Origin: Aurantimonas sp036549475
Lineage (GTDB): Bacteria; Pseudomonadota; Alphaproteobacteria; Rhizobiales; Rhizobiaceae
Assembly: GCF_036549475.1 (NCBI RefSeq)
Contig: NZ_JAZHLI010000024.1
Span: 1 to 64,000 of the forward strand
Direction: 5' to 3'
Length of the DNA stretch: 64,000 bases
Made by a program: the position numbers and the translations under genes. A model generated the notes under the pieces. The model was not told the DNA's origin. It worked only from the letters and a program-made list of their open reading frames with translations, and made no database searches. This document shows positions 1 to 8,280 of this stretch, piece by piece; the first letter of the stretch is position 1; the number at the start of each line of letters is the position of its first letter.

Positions 1-4
1 CTCG

Positions 5-448
5 TTGATTTTCAAGGCCATCGCTCGTTCCCTCCATTGGCGGGAACAGGGAATCACGCTCACCCAAAACAAGACAATCACAACCGAGTCAGATCAAGCG
101 CGGACCGGTATGAAACAGACACTCCGGGAACAGGCAGGAAAGCGTCGTGATACCGTTCGCACTCTGAATGCCGAAATCGTCCGCCTGGGTGGCGAGGCCA
201 GGGAGAGTGGCAGTACCATGGGCGCTGCCCACCGTGCCTTCACCAGCTTGGCCGATGACTTTGAGGACAGCAACGAAGCGGCTGTCGAGCGAGTAGAGGA
301 AGGCGAGGACTACATCGAGAAGAAATTCCGCGAAGCATTAGACAGTCAGGATCTCACGGCGGAAACGCGAGGTGTTGTCCAGCGTGCGCATGACGAGATC
401 AGCAAAGGTGAGCGGATTGCCGATACCCTGAAAAAGCAGTTTGCCTAA
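5..448 (+). CDS. DUF2383 / PA2169-family four-helix-bundle protein, N-terminus damaged or outside the window
   Basis: The C-terminal two thirds matches the DUF2383 (PA2169) family, a ferritin-like four-helix bundle often linked to stress. The family pattern is visible as LGGEARESGS, GAAHRAF and VEEGEDYIEKKFREAL, followed by a helix ending at the stop. The first ~35 residues do not resemble the family: the usual first helix with an LIET..DG..GF pattern is missing. The frame is open to the window edge, so the 5' end may be missing, frameshifted or diverged. A later ATG at 110 would give a 112-residue protein without helix 1. No clear ribosome site precedes either start. Family call moderately sure; integrity doubtful. 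Confidence 0.6.
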   Translation: MIFKAIARSLHWREQGITLTQNKTITTESDQARTGMKQTLREQAGKRRDTVRTLNAEIVRLGGEARESGSTMGAAHRAFTSLADDFEDSNEAAVERVEEGEDYIEKKFREALDSQDLTAETRGVVQRAHDEISKGERIADTLKKQFA

Positions 449-637
449 GGATTGACCACGGAGCCGATCCTAGCGTTTGGCTGCTGCCTGATGACTGAAC
501 TAGCAGCCGCGGCGGCGAGATAGCCGAAGTGTCGATCGTGTGTGGGGATTCGGATAGCTCTATCGGCACCCCCTGTTCCCCTCGTTCGGCCATGGCTGTG
601 ACAGACCTTCCTCGATAAAGACCTGCAGAAGTTCGCA

Positions 638-1063
638 TCAGAAACGCGAACGGAAGCCAAATACGTTGGCGTTGGCGGCGCCGCGCATGTCCCCCAGCGT
701 TCCGCCGGCGCCCGAACGATGGTGGAGCCTCCAGAACAGCTCCGTCTCTCGCGCGGAGGATAGGGAAACGCTGATCTCCGGCCCGAGATAGAAGAGGATT
801 GTAGCGTCGCCGCCATCCATGATTTCGTTCCGTGCCTCGCGCCCGACCGTCTCAGTGACCGCACTCAAACCGACGGTCAGCGATGGAGAGAAATGAAGGC
901 TATCTGCGACCGACACCCCCTCATGCCGCAGGACAATGCCGCTCCATAGTTCCCCGGACGTATTGTCGCCGAAGCGTCCCGCGCCGCCAACTTCAAAGCC
1001 GTAGTGGAAACCGAGACGGTCGCTGAAGTAGAAATTCTGGTACCCCCGCATCCGTCTGATCAA
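638..1063 (-). pseudogene. C-terminal half of an outer-membrane beta-barrel-like protein, 5' part missing
   Basis: The translated frame has alternating strand-like segments and ends in an aromatic tail (FGFRSRF), as outer-membrane barrels do. The stretches FYLGPEIS, FWRLHHRSGAGG and LGDMRGAANANV fit a family of alphaproteobacterial barrel proteins that I recognise only as hypothetical or lipid-A-deacylase-like. The only start in frame is a TTG at 1063 in mid-domain. The frame stays open upstream but turns cysteine-rich and unlike the family. No signal peptide is present. The missing N-terminal half seems to lie inverted on the plus strand just upstream (about 1070-1170; separate entry). I regard it as a broken gene. 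Function unknown. Confidence 0.5.
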
Positions 1064-1069
1064 GTAGTG

Positions 1070-1170
1070 TTCGTTTCTGGCGGTGCGCTCGTAAATGAAG
1101 ATATGGCAGCGACCGCCAACCTCTTCGGCGCAGACTACGAGGACAATTTCATAGCTGGCGCAACAACACG
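1070..1170 (+). pseudogene. Possible inverted N-terminal fragment of the same barrel protein
   Basis: Read on the plus strand, this stretch encodes SGGALVNEDMAATA followed by LFGADYEDNFIAGATT. That resembles the N-terminal part of the barrel family represented by the minus-strand fragment at 638-1063 (a YEDN-type motif followed by a small-residue strand). It has no start, no signal peptide, and runs into unrelated sequence before a stop at 1217-1219. This is pattern recognition, not an alignment; chance resemblance is possible. Confidence 0.3.
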
Positions 1171-1230
1171 GGCGGGGGCAAAGAGAACGCTCCCGGTCAG
1201 GCTAAGAAGTAAGAACTAGCCTCACTGCTA

Positions 1231-1267
1231 GAGGGTTTGCCTTGCTAGGCAAACCCTCTTTGGTTTT
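1231..1267 (+). terminator. Strong hairpin followed by T-rich run
   Basis: A 12-bp perfect stem (GAGGGTTTGCCT / AGGCAAACCCTC) with a 4-base loop is followed by TTTGGTTTT on the plus strand. It looks like a rho-independent terminator reading left to right. No intact plus-strand gene now lies upstream, which fits a decayed locus. Confidence 0.7.
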
Positions 1268-1334
1268 GCGGCGACGCTCCTCCCGTCATAGCGGCCGGCA
1301 AGCGCCGTATAGCGACCGATGACGTGTCTCCAGA

Positions 1335-2084
1335 TCAAAACGCTACCGCCAGCCCGCGCCGGATGAGGTTTGTGCCGAGGATGAGGAGGCTCAGAAACAG
1401 CCATCGCCGAAACCGCGCCGGCGCTATCCGTTGTCGAAGGCGCTGACCCATGGCCATCCCGGCCAGCGCCGGCACGACCAGTAGAAGAGACGTGGCGATC
1501 CCCTCGAACGCCGCGGCGCTCTGAGCGGTCAGGATTGCTCCGATGGTAAGGCTGGACAGGGCGAACGACAGGCCCATCGCCTGGACAAGTTCGTCGCGCC
1601 GGAGCCCCAACGCATGCAGATAGGGCACGACCGGCAGCACCAGCGTACCAGTCGCGCCAGCCGTCAGGCCCGTCATGAGCCCGATCGCAGGTCCAAGAAC
1701 TCGCTCGCGCCCACCCGGAGCCGCAAAGCTTGCGCCGGCAAGCCCGAGCACCGCATAGGCACAGAGCGCCGCCCCGAGCAGGATGTCGAGGGTTCCTTGG
1801 TCGGCGCGAAAGAGCACCGTGGTCCCCAAGAAGATCCCGGGCACGGTCGCCAGCAGCATCGGCCACAGCCGCTTGAGCAGCCCCGCGAGAAAGCCGCCAG
1901 TGGCGGCTTGCCAAACATTTGTCAGAAACGCCGGCGCCACAAGCAGAAGCAACGCCTCACGCAGGCCGAGCGCCGTGCCGAGCAGGGCCAACACAACGGT
2001 CGGCAGGCCCAGCCCAACGATGCCCTTGACCGCGCCGCCGAGCAGGAATGCGCCGACCGCGATCAAGACCATAGAAAGATCCAT
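1335..2084 (-). CDS. TauE/SafE-family permease (sulfite or organosulfonate exporter type)
   Basis: This is a 249-residue, very hydrophobic inner-membrane protein with about eight transmembrane segments. The N-terminus shows the family signature, a first helix with GAVKGIVGLGLP, and the second repeat carries MTGLTAGATGTLVLPVVPY. TauE/SafE proteins export small anions such as sulfite, sulfoacetate or taurine-derived products; the substrate here cannot be read from sequence. I chose the ATG at 2084 because the family begins at this point. An upstream in-frame start (2147) would add 21 non-family residues. It stands alone, with no sulfur genes beside it in the island. Confidence 0.8.
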   Translation of the reverse strand: MDLSMVLIAVGAFLLGGAVKGIVGLGLPTVVLALLGTALGLREALLLLVAPAFLTNVWQAATGGFLAGLLKRLWPMLLATVPGIFLGTTVLFRADQGTLDILLGAALCAYAVLGLAGASFAAPGGRERVLGPAIGLMTGLTAGATGTLVLPVVPYLHALGLRRDELVQAMGLSFALSSLTIGAILTAQSAAAFEGIATSLLLVVPALAGMAMGQRLRQRIAPARFRRWLFLSLLILGTNLIRRGLAVAF

Positions 2085-2217
2085 GAATGGGCCGTTTAGC
2101 CAGTGTTCAGAAAGGACCAGGTGCTGGAGTTCTCCCGCTGCCGTCAACGGTGTGCCGTCGGCCTGGCTCGATCAACCTCTCAAAGCGGGTCTTAGCCGAG
2201 CGCGGCCCCGACAGCCC

Positions 2218-2508
2218 TTAGTTGGACTGGCGGCAGAATCTGTCGTCCTGCCCGACCGGAAGCCACTCCTTTTCGGACCAGTTCCAGCAATGGTTATTTT
2301 CCAGCAGGACGAGACTCATCCGCTCAAGCGCGTGGCAGATGGCATCGCGCTCCGGTTCGATCACGCGAGCGCCATCGCGGTCCTTGCCCATTTTGCAGAT
2401 GTACCGAGCCTCATGCCATTGCTCGACTGTATGGTCGCCATGGACCGCGCGGGCCGGCGTTACTCCCGCCAGCAGAACCAACGTCCCGATCACCATTAAC
2501 CTACGCAT
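2218..2508 (-). CDS. Small secreted protein of unknown function
   Basis: A 96-residue protein starts at the ATG at 2508, 7-10 bases behind a good GGAGA ribosome site. Residues 1-21 form a clear signal peptide (positively charged start, VIGTLVLLAGV core, ARA cleavage site). The mature part of about 75 residues carries four cysteines and ends DDRFCRQSN, so a small disulfide-bonded periplasmic protein is likely. I do not recognise the family. It is transcribed away from the XRE-type regulator at 2672; their start regions face each other across about 160 bases. Confidence 0.55.
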   Translation of the reverse strand: MRRLMVIGTLVLLAGVTPARAVHGDHTVEQWHEARYICKMGKDRDGARVIEPERDAICHALERMSLVLLENNHCWNWSEKEWLPVGQDDRFCRQSN

Positions 2509-2671
2509 TGCTCTGTCTCCGACCGAGCGTGCCCTTCCACGTGTCAACGGATGAACTCTGAAGTGGTTCGCTCAGACATTCGCCCTCGTATAACTCCGCC
2601 GTTATGTTATAACTCAACGTGTATGCCATGGGCATGGTTTTGCCAGCCCCTAACGTGAGCGGAGTGTGGCA

Positions 2672-2959
2672 ATGGTTATCGATGGTCGGCAGATCAAAGC
2701 GGCTCGGGCCATTCTTGGCTGGACGGTGCGAGAGACGGCGGACGCCTCGGGTGTTCATCGCAACAGCGTCGTCAGGGTGGAGTCGGAAACAACGTTCCCG
2801 CGGTCGGCATGGGCGGCCGACCGGATCGCAGCCGCCATGGAAGCGGCGGGGATCTCCTTCGATCAGACGGACGACGGGCTGGGGGTGTCCTTCGAGGCGC
2901 GTCGGTATCGAACAGGGCGCAGATACACGCGACCGGCGCCTGATCGGATCGCTGCGTGA
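2672..2959 (+). CDS. XRE-family helix-turn-helix transcriptional regulator
   Basis: A 95-residue DNA-binding protein. Residues ~6-60 form a Cro/C1-type helix-turn-helix: IKAARAILGWTVRETADASGVHRNSVVRVE is the five-helix pattern seen in small regulators of alphaproteobacterial islands. The C-terminal 35 residues are basic and have no recognised domain. The ATG at 2672 is preferred over the GTG two codons upstream because GGAG lies 7 bases ahead. It is divergent from the small secreted protein at 2218-2508. AT-rich repeats around GTTATAAC upstream could be its operator, which is inference. Confidence 0.75.
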   Translation: MVIDGRQIKAARAILGWTVRETADASGVHRNSVVRVESETTFPRSAWAADRIAAAMEAAGISFDQTDDGLGVSFEARRYRTGRRYTRPAPDRIAA

Positions 2960-3113
2960 CCCGGCCACCGCCCAATAAAATAGAGGGATGGGGAATATTG
3001 GGCCAGGGGCACGATTAAGCAACCAATACGCGCGCGCGTGCGCGAGGCTGGAAATCGCCTCGTTGCGCCAGGGGAAGGTTCCTCACGCATCACACGCGCG
3101 GGAAGGATGAGCC

Positions 3114-3368
3114 GTGGAACAGGCGCTATCTGAAAAGCTGGTTGATGCGGTCGCCCTCGATGACTTCGAGCCGTTGCCCGGCTCGGCGCCCGTGCCGATC
3201 GTCGACAACAAGGCGGGGTGCCGCTGGCCATTGTCCGAGGGTGGGACCGTCATGGACATGGCAACCCACTACTACGACCTGGAGCGCTCGCCCGGCTCGT
3301 CCTACTGCCCGACCCATAGGGCGATCAGCACAAAGCCGGCTCAGCCGCGCCAGCTTCCTGGCCGTTAA
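3114..3368 (+). CDS. Small protein with a GcrA-like C-terminal cysteine/histidine motif
   Basis: An 84-residue protein starting at a GTG behind AAGGA. The C-terminal half holds GCRWPLSEGG and then PGSSYCPTHRAI, matching the C-terminal motif of the GcrA family (CRWP..., a second cysteine position, then YC..H). The N-terminal helix-turn-helix of true GcrA is absent, and the second cysteine of the usual motif is not obvious. Full GcrA is a cell-cycle regulator that binds sigma-70 and methylated DNA in alphaproteobacteria. Small GcrA-tail proteins are common in Hyphomicrobiales but, as far as I know, uncharacterised. Confidence 0.5.
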   Translation: MEQALSEKLVDAVALDDFEPLPGSAPVPIVDNKAGCRWPLSEGGTVMDMATHYYDLERSPGSSYCPTHRAISTKPAQPRQLPGR

Positions 3369-3606
3369 ACAAACCTGGGAAAACCTGCGGCTGCTTTCCC
3401 ATCATCTGACGGGAAAAGGTCGTGTCGTCAACGAGGTGGAGATTGGGTGTAACTGAAGCGGCTCCGTTTCAGGCGGCTGCGGTGGAAATCCGTATGGTTT
3501 CTGGCTTGGTGTCGGCGGCCATGAGTTCGGCCATAGGCTCGGTCTGCATGTAGTGGTTCTGCCGGTTGAGGAAACCAACTGGCTCGGCATCAGGCGACCC
3601 GGCGGC
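3369..3606. other. Intergenic stretch without a supported gene
   Basis: This 238-base gap lies between the GcrA-like gene and the end of the sensor kinase. A 45-codon open stretch follows the kinase stop in the same frame on the minus strand and contains an ATG. It has no family resemblance, so I do not call it a gene. Confidence 0.4.
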
Positions 3607-4704
3607 TCAAGCCGGGAATGCCACCATAAAGCACGATCCGCGTCCGGCGGGGTTGGAGCCCGTGGTCACGCGACCGTCGAGCTGCTTTGCGAGGATCGTG
3701 ACCACCCTCATTCCAAGACCTTTCACGCTTTGGTCCGGGTCGAAACCGGCCGGAAGTCCTTCGCCGTCGTCGCAGACACTGAGTTCGTGGAAATCATCTT
3801 TGATTCTGAATGTGACATCGATATTTCCCGTTCCATGCTTCGCAGCATTGGTGACCAGCTCGTTGACCATGAGGCCAATCGGCTGAATACGGGTCGTCGG
3901 CACGTTGCCTTCGTCGCCATTTACGCTGATGGACTTGCCTAGAATGCCGGCCAAATCTGCGCAGAGACGGCGGAGAAAGGTGATGCAGGACACCTCGTCG
4001 GTTGCGTCCGTATAGAAGTTCCGATGGACGCGGGCGACCGCCGCAACGCGGTTAGCGGCTAGCTGCAACTGGCTGGCAGCGACATCGGTCAGTGCTGGCT
4101 CTCGGCTTTGCATTGTGAGCAAGCTAGCGATGAATTGGAGGCTGTTCATCACACGATGATCGATCTCACGGGCCATGATTTCCGCCCGTGACACCGCTTG
4201 TCGGGCGGACAGCCGCAGCTCCATCTGATCCATGACGACAGAGGCAAGATCCTTGAGGTCGTCGATCTGCGGCTGATCGATCGGTCGAGCTTCCTTGTCG
4301 ATGATACAAAGGGTGCCGAGATTGTATCCGTCGCTTGTCTGCAACGGGACGCCTGCATAGAAGCGAAGCCCAAAATCGCCCGCCACGAGCGGATTGGCGA
4401 GCGAACGTGGATCGGTCTTCGCGTCGGTCAAGATGTGCGGCTCTGGCGACAGAATGGCTGAGGCGCACAGCCCCGGCTCGCGGTCGATCTCCTCGACCGG
4501 TACACCATGATGGGATTTGAACCAGATGCGGTCGTGGTCAACGATGCTAATAATCGAGATCGGAACATCAAAACGCCGCGCGGCGAGCGCGGTAATACGG
4601 TCGAACGATCCGTCCGCAGGCGTATCCAGGATGTCATAGCGCTTCACGGCCGCCATGCGCTGTGGCTCATTCTCGGGAATGATGCTCGCGGCGTATGAGC
4701 TCAA
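3607..4704 (-). CDS. GAF-domain sensor histidine kinase, HisKA_2/HWE type
   Basis: A soluble 365-residue kinase. Residues ~20-165 are a GAF sensor domain of the widespread form that begins RYDILDTPADGSFDRITALA and contains IWFKSHHG. The phospho-acceptor region is EIDHRVMNSLQF (His183). The ATP-binding domain shows the N box NELVTNAAKHG (281-291), DDGEGLPAG and GLGMRVV. Such kinases feed response regulators or the general stress response in alphaproteobacteria; no partner regulator lies beside it. The start is a TTG at 4704 behind AAAGGG, and it keeps the family's N-terminal ENEPQRMAAVKRYDIL. An ATG 16 codons later would cut into that segment. Confidence 0.85.
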   Translation of the reverse strand: MSSYAASIIPENEPQRMAAVKRYDILDTPADGSFDRITALAARRFDVPISIISIVDHDRIWFKSHHGVPVEEIDREPGLCASAILSPEPHILTDAKTDPRSLANPLVAGDFGLRFYAGVPLQTSDGYNLGTLCIIDKEARPIDQPQIDDLKDLASVVMDQMELRLSARQAVSRAEIMAREIDHRVMNSLQFIASLLTMQSREPALTDVAASQLQLAANRVAAVARVHRNFYTDATDEVSCITFLRRLCADLAGILGKSISVNGDEGNVPTTRIQPIGLMVNELVTNAAKHGTGNIDVTFRIKDDFHELSVCDDGEGLPAGFDPDQSVKGLGMRVVTILAKQLDGRVTTGSNPAGRGSCFMVAFPA

Positions 4705-4835
4705 AGGACAGCCCTTTCTGGCTAAGATATTGATGAATCACCCATACTCTTCTGGGCCCGGTAAGTCGACATCATGTGGGAGACGGTCGCCTTTCCATCC
4801 AATCCGCGCGATGATTGCGCTGGCGCGAAGGCCAG

Positions 4836-4990
4836 CTCTGGGTGGCCGACATCACATACGTCACCGTTATCGGCGGGTTCATCTGGCGGTGGTGCTCGAC
4901 GCCTGGTCGCGCCGTGTCGTCGGCTAGGCCATCAGCCGGTGCATCGACGCCGGCATGTCATCGTGCGGCCAGGCGGCACTAAGCAGGCGA
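4836..4990 (+). pseudogene. Remnant of an IS3-family transposase (OrfB integrase core)
   Basis: One frame encodes QLWVADITYVTVIGGF. The neighbouring frame continues with HLAVVLDAWSRRVVG, an in-frame stop and AISRCIDA. Together these spell the DDE integrase-core segment of an IS3-type OrfB, broken by at least one frameshift and one nonsense codon. The first catalytic aspartate region (WVADITY) and the second (LDAWSRRVVG) are visible. No terminal repeats or rest of the element remain. Confidence 0.75.
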
Positions 4991-5096
4991 GGGATCAACA
5001 GCCGACTGCAACCCGGACCCTTCCAGATTACGAGTTCGGGGAAAGCCGCCGATTGGGTTAAGTGCTGAGACTGGAGGCCGTTCCAAACCCCTCCCC

Positions 5097-5116
5097 GTGG
5101 CGACATGGTGGCGACA
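5097..5116. repeat. Pair of GTGGCGACA direct repeats next to the truncated tRNA copy
   Basis: GTGGCGACA occurs at 5097-5105 and 5108-5116, 11 bases apart, ending 64 bases before the 50-bp repeat at 5181. The matching position beside the intact tRNA-Gly has GTGGACACC twice, also 11 bases apart and also ending 64 bases before its repeat. I read these as integrase arm-type sites; that is inference. Confidence 0.5.
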
Positions 5117-5180
5117 CGGGCTAGGACCTCGGACACTGGTTAGTTACCCAGGTTATCTAATATTTTGTTTTTATTGGGAT

Positions 5181-5230
5181 AATTTGGAGCGGGCGATGGG
5201 ATTCGAACCCACGACCCCAACCTTGGCAAG
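5181..5230 (-). repeat. 50-bp direct repeat of the tRNA-Gly 3' end (att site copy)
   Basis: This 50-bp sequence is identical to 10087-10136. It holds the last 46 bases of tRNA-Gly(GCC), from the anticodon arm to CCA, plus 4 flanking bases; the 5' part of the tRNA is absent. This is the classic product of tyrosine-recombinase integration into a tRNA 3' end. It marks the left end of the 5231-10086 relic element and probably the right end of another element to the left. Confidence 0.85.
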
Positions 5231-5500
5231 CGAGAAATTACGCTGTCTAAACAATGCACTCCGATGCACTCCAGTTCGCCGGAGTGCCCGTCCGTTCGGG
5301 CCTGAGAGCATCAGCCGACTTAAACGGCGTCGTACGCTGTTGAACCGCATCGAACTGGCAGCGAGGCGGGTGCCTGTAACCGCCGCGTAACCGCGGGACC
5401 AAAACCGCCTCTTGCGGAGGCACGGTCCGTCTCTTACCAAAATGCACGATTGGCGCCCCGATCGAAACCGGGTGCGCCCTTTTAGGTACTACGGGGCCGT

Positions 5501-6499
5501 TCAGGCGGCCCGCTTGGACCGTTCCGAATTCTTGCTCGTCTGCTCCTCGAAGGAGCGGCCAGCCTTGTCGGCGACGCCCACTGACAGCTTGGCGATTCGC
5601 CGGCTGTTTTCGATGGTGAGTTCCATGTTGTCGCGGACGAGCGAGCTCTGGGCGGCGATCAGCTCTGGCAGGGACCGGCAGCGCATCATGGCGTTCAGCC
5701 CGTCCATATTCTTCTGGAAGAGTGCCTGCGACATGGCCAGCCATTCCCGCGAAACATCCTGGTAGCCGCTAGCGAGCATTGCGCCCGATTGCGTCATGAC
5801 CTGCATGTTCTGCCGGGCCTGCTGTGTGCTCTCCTGAGTTTGCCGCGTGACCTCGCTCGATAGCGAGGTGAACTGATCTGCCCCACGCTTTGCCATGTCG
5901 GCTGCCGCGTCGAGACCGCTCCGAGCTGCGTCCTGTGCTGCACGCGCATTCTGCTGAGCCGACTCGGCTCCGGCGCGCGCCGTGTTGGCCGTAACCTCGG
6001 CAGCTTGCTTGGCGGTTTCGACAGCTTCACGCTCACGCTTCACTTCCGCCCGACGTGCCGCCTCCGCCTTGGCCTTTCCATCTTCGATCTTGTCGACGAC
6101 GGCATCCGCCTCCTCATCACTCAAGGCCTTCAAGATAGCGGGCAGGAGCTCCTTCTTTTCGTCCCGAACGTGCTGCTGGAACACCTTCTTCAGGTCGGCG
6201 ACCTTCGTAGCGAACTCCTTGCTGTCCTTCGGCGTGCCCTCGAGCTCAGCCAGTAGCTTGCGCGTCTCCTTGTTGTCGTCAATCGCGTCTGCAACGAGGT
6301 CTTTTGTTTCCTTGTGCTTCTTCAGGACAGGGAAGAGGTGCTGCTCCTGGAGCTTGGCCTGATCCTCGATCTCGACCTTAAGCTCAGAAAGAAGCCGGTC
6401 TCGTGTTTTGACCGCGGCGTCGGAGGTGTCGACGAGTTTGGCGAAGAGCTCATTGGTCTTGTCCGGGCTCTTCTGGATCAGTTGGCGAATGGTGGTCAT
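5501..6499 (-). CDS. Hemerythrin-like helical domain fused to a phasin domain
   Basis: A 332-residue cytoplasmic protein. Residues ~1-130 resemble an HHE/hemerythrin-type helical bundle, with QEQHLFPVLKKH and FQQHVRDEKKELLPAIL carrying the histidine and acidic pairs. An alanine- and charge-rich coiled coil follows (~135-215). The last ~115 residues match phasins (SGYQDVSREWLAMSQ, then MRCRSLPELIAAQSSLVRDN), which coat polyhydroxyalkanoate granules. The ATG at 6499 is chosen because GAGGA lies upstream and the longer frame adds non-family sequence. The fusion suggests oxygen, NO or iron sensing coupled to granule or stress biology; this is inference. It lies inside the tRNA-Gly element. Confidence 0.75.
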   Translation of the reverse strand: MTTIRQLIQKSPDKTNELFAKLVDTSDAAVKTRDRLLSELKVEIEDQAKLQEQHLFPVLKKHKETKDLVADAIDDNKETRKLLAELEGTPKDSKEFATKVADLKKVFQQHVRDEKKELLPAILKALSDEEADAVVDKIEDGKAKAEAARRAEVKREREAVETAKQAAEVTANTARAGAESAQQNARAAQDAARSGLDAAADMAKRGADQFTSLSSEVTRQTQESTQQARQNMQVMTQSGAMLASGYQDVSREWLAMSQALFQKNMDGLNAMMRCRSLPELIAAQSSLVRDNMELTIENSRRIAKLSVGVADKAGRSFEEQTSKNSERSKRAA

Positions 6500-6892
6500 A
6501 TTGGTGTCCTCGTGGGAAAAGCGTGCCTGGCCGCCGAGCAGATTTCCGCCCACAGCTTGCACGGCACAATTCGGTGTTGAAACGTGACTGGACGCAATGC
6601 TTACGCAGCTGGGCACGTTCGGCTACGTCAGGTCCTCCCGACGAGCATGTATGCTGCAGTGCAACATGGGTACGGTGGAGTGACCGTTCAACACCGTTCA
6701 CATAATTTATTCTGCGGCGGCGCTTGCGCACGGTTACCGTTGCCGGGCCATTTAGTTAGCTGTGCCTCATGCATTCTCCCTTGGGGTCGAGCGTCCGGCT
6801 GGGGCCGAGTCGTTGGCCCAACAGCCGCTATCCGTGCTTTTGAGCCATTTCGGCTTCGACTACCTCGACTTCTTGCAGGGACCCTCGCTGCC
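6500..6892. other. Intergenic stretch with no supported gene
   Basis: Open frames here have no family resemblance and no convincing start. It holds the upstream region of the hemerythrin-phasin gene, and probably decayed island DNA. Confidence 0.4.
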
Positions 6893-7177
6893 TTACGGAG
6901 TTTTCGGGCTGAGAGGTATCAAATACCATGCGGGTGTCGATGTTGCTCCGATGCGGACCAGATCTTTGCGGAATTCAAGATAACGTGGCAAGGGCGACCC
7001 GTGCGTCGGGCTCAAGCTCGAGCGGAGAAGCAACGCAATGCTAGCTGGTCGAAAATCGGTGACGGGCATTTCCCACTGTACGATCCGCAAAGGGTTCAAA
7101 AGCTGCGCGTACGCAAACTTCGCAAGTCCAATCGCTGCCATCAATGCGACCATAGCCGCGCTCATCGAGAGCCTCAT
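6893..7177 (-). CDS. Possible small secreted protein, unrecognised
   Basis: A 94-residue frame whose first ~25 residues read as a signal peptide (MRLSMSAAMVALMAAIGLAK, then FAYA before the mature part). The rest has no recognised motif. The ribosome site is poor (TTTTGGA directly before the ATG). It could be a real exported island protein or a chance frame, so confidence is low. Confidence 0.25.
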   Translation of the reverse strand: MRLSMSAAMVALMAAIGLAKFAYAQLLNPLRIVQWEMPVTDFRPASIALLLRSSLSPTHGSPLPRYLEFRKDLVRIGATSTPAWYLIPLSPKTP

Positions 7178-7349
7178 TCCAAAAGAAAGGCATCATGCGA
7201 CGTGCACCCCCTCTTGGTCAAAGGATCGGAAGAGATCCTGATGGTGGCGTGCTAACGGCCACTGTCTTGAAACTTGCAGAAATTTGGCCGCGTTTCGCGC
7301 TGCAACACTTAGTGTGCGGCAACATTCACAATTGGGACAGGAAATACCG

Positions 7350-7763
7350 TCAAGCGGGTGGAGAATATTGAACACCGGCTTTGGATTTTTCGCGTATTTT
7401 CTTATTTACCTTAGAAAGAGTATCGTTCATCAACTGAAGAGATTTTTCGAGTTCATCGGACTGCTCGCGCAGGAACTTCTGCTGATCACTAAGCCTATCC
7501 CGCATAATCTCCAGTTGGCGGCGTTTGACTTTAGGATTGCTATATATATCTATGATCTGCTGGGCTTCAAAAAGCGAAAACCCGAGCGTTTTAAAAAGCA
7601 AAATGAGTCGCAACCTGGTGTGATCTTCCCGAGAATATATGCGGGTTGATCCAACTCGTGCGGGTTTAATCATTCCCCTGTCTTCGTAAAACCGAAGTGA
7701 GCGCAGCGAGATGTTGAATTCGTCAGCCAGCTCGCCAATTCGATAGCTATCTTTCTCGCTCAT
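7350..7763 (-). CDS. MerR-family transcriptional regulator
   Basis: A 137-residue regulator. Residues 6-75 are the MerR winged helix: YRIGELADEFNISLRSLRFYEDRGMIKPAR, then RIYSREDHTRLRLILLFKTLGFSL. A C-terminal helix (~80-125) is the usual dimerising coiled coil. No metal-binding cysteines are present, so the effector cannot be guessed. The ATG at 7763 is taken since the longer frame begins with non-family residues. The AT content is clearly higher than that of the core genes, in keeping with acquired DNA. Confidence 0.85.
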   Translation of the reverse strand: MSEKDSYRIGELADEFNISLRSLRFYEDRGMIKPARVGSTRIYSREDHTRLRLILLFKTLGFSLFEAQQIIDIYSNPKVKRRQLEIMRDRLSDQQKFLREQSDELEKSLQLMNDTLSKVNKKIREKSKAGVQYSPPA

Positions 7764-7938
7764 ATGCCTACCAGATCCGATACTATTTCGCCGGGCATGC
7801 ACCCCTTCTGAGGCACAGGCTAATGTGCTCGCGATTGAAATCACGTGAAAAATCGCCCTGAATTTAGTTTTAAACAGTTTTCGAACTGTCAGGATCGATC
7901 AGGAGTGTGCACGGAAGCGCGCTTACGGTCGTGGCTGG

Positions 7939-8280
7939 TTACTGCTGAACGGCAAAAAGGACACCCTCGCCTTGTTCGCCTTCAGAACGCCAAGCCAATT
8001 GAAAGAACGGACGTAAAAACTCGTGCCAGTTCTGGTCGAGGAACGTCACCGTGAGTTGACCCTTACTATCGTATAGCGCGACGACGACGTTACGTGGCAG
8101 TCGCCGCCCCTCGACTACCAAAAAGAGGCTTTGCGCAAGGCTGTAGACGCGCCGCAAGCGCTCGATTCGATCCGGCTCCTTGTCCGACCGAAAGGCTTCC
8201 AGATGCGGTACATATACATTAGCTAGATGCCGCTCTTCAAAGCTGTCCCCTTCGCCCAGGTGCCATTCCTCTAGCTGCAT
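7939..8280 (-). CDS. Hypothetical protein, 113 residues
   Basis: The start at 8280 is well supported by GGGAGGAG about 5 bases upstream. The protein is soluble and acidic to neutral, with a central helix-rich part (RIERLRRVYSLAQSLFLVVEG) and a strand-like segment (NVVVALYDSKGQLTVTFLD). I do not recognise the family. It lies in the tRNA-Gly element between the MerR regulator and the lipoprotein. Confidence 0.55.
   Translation of the reverse strand: MQLEEWHLGEGDSFEERHLANVYVPHLEAFRSDKEPDRIERLRRVYSLAQSLFLVVEGRRLPRNVVVALYDSKGQLTVTFLDQNWHEFLRPFFQLAWRSEGEQGEGVLFAVQQ

Noticed and set aside
3470..3606. Read-through extension or small gene after the sensor kinase
   Set aside because: An open 45-codon stretch follows the kinase stop in frame, but it has no ribosome site or family resemblance.
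5185..5230. Second tRNA-Gly gene
   Set aside because: Only the 3' 46 bases are present; the acceptor 5' strand and D arm are missing, so it cannot be a functional tRNA.
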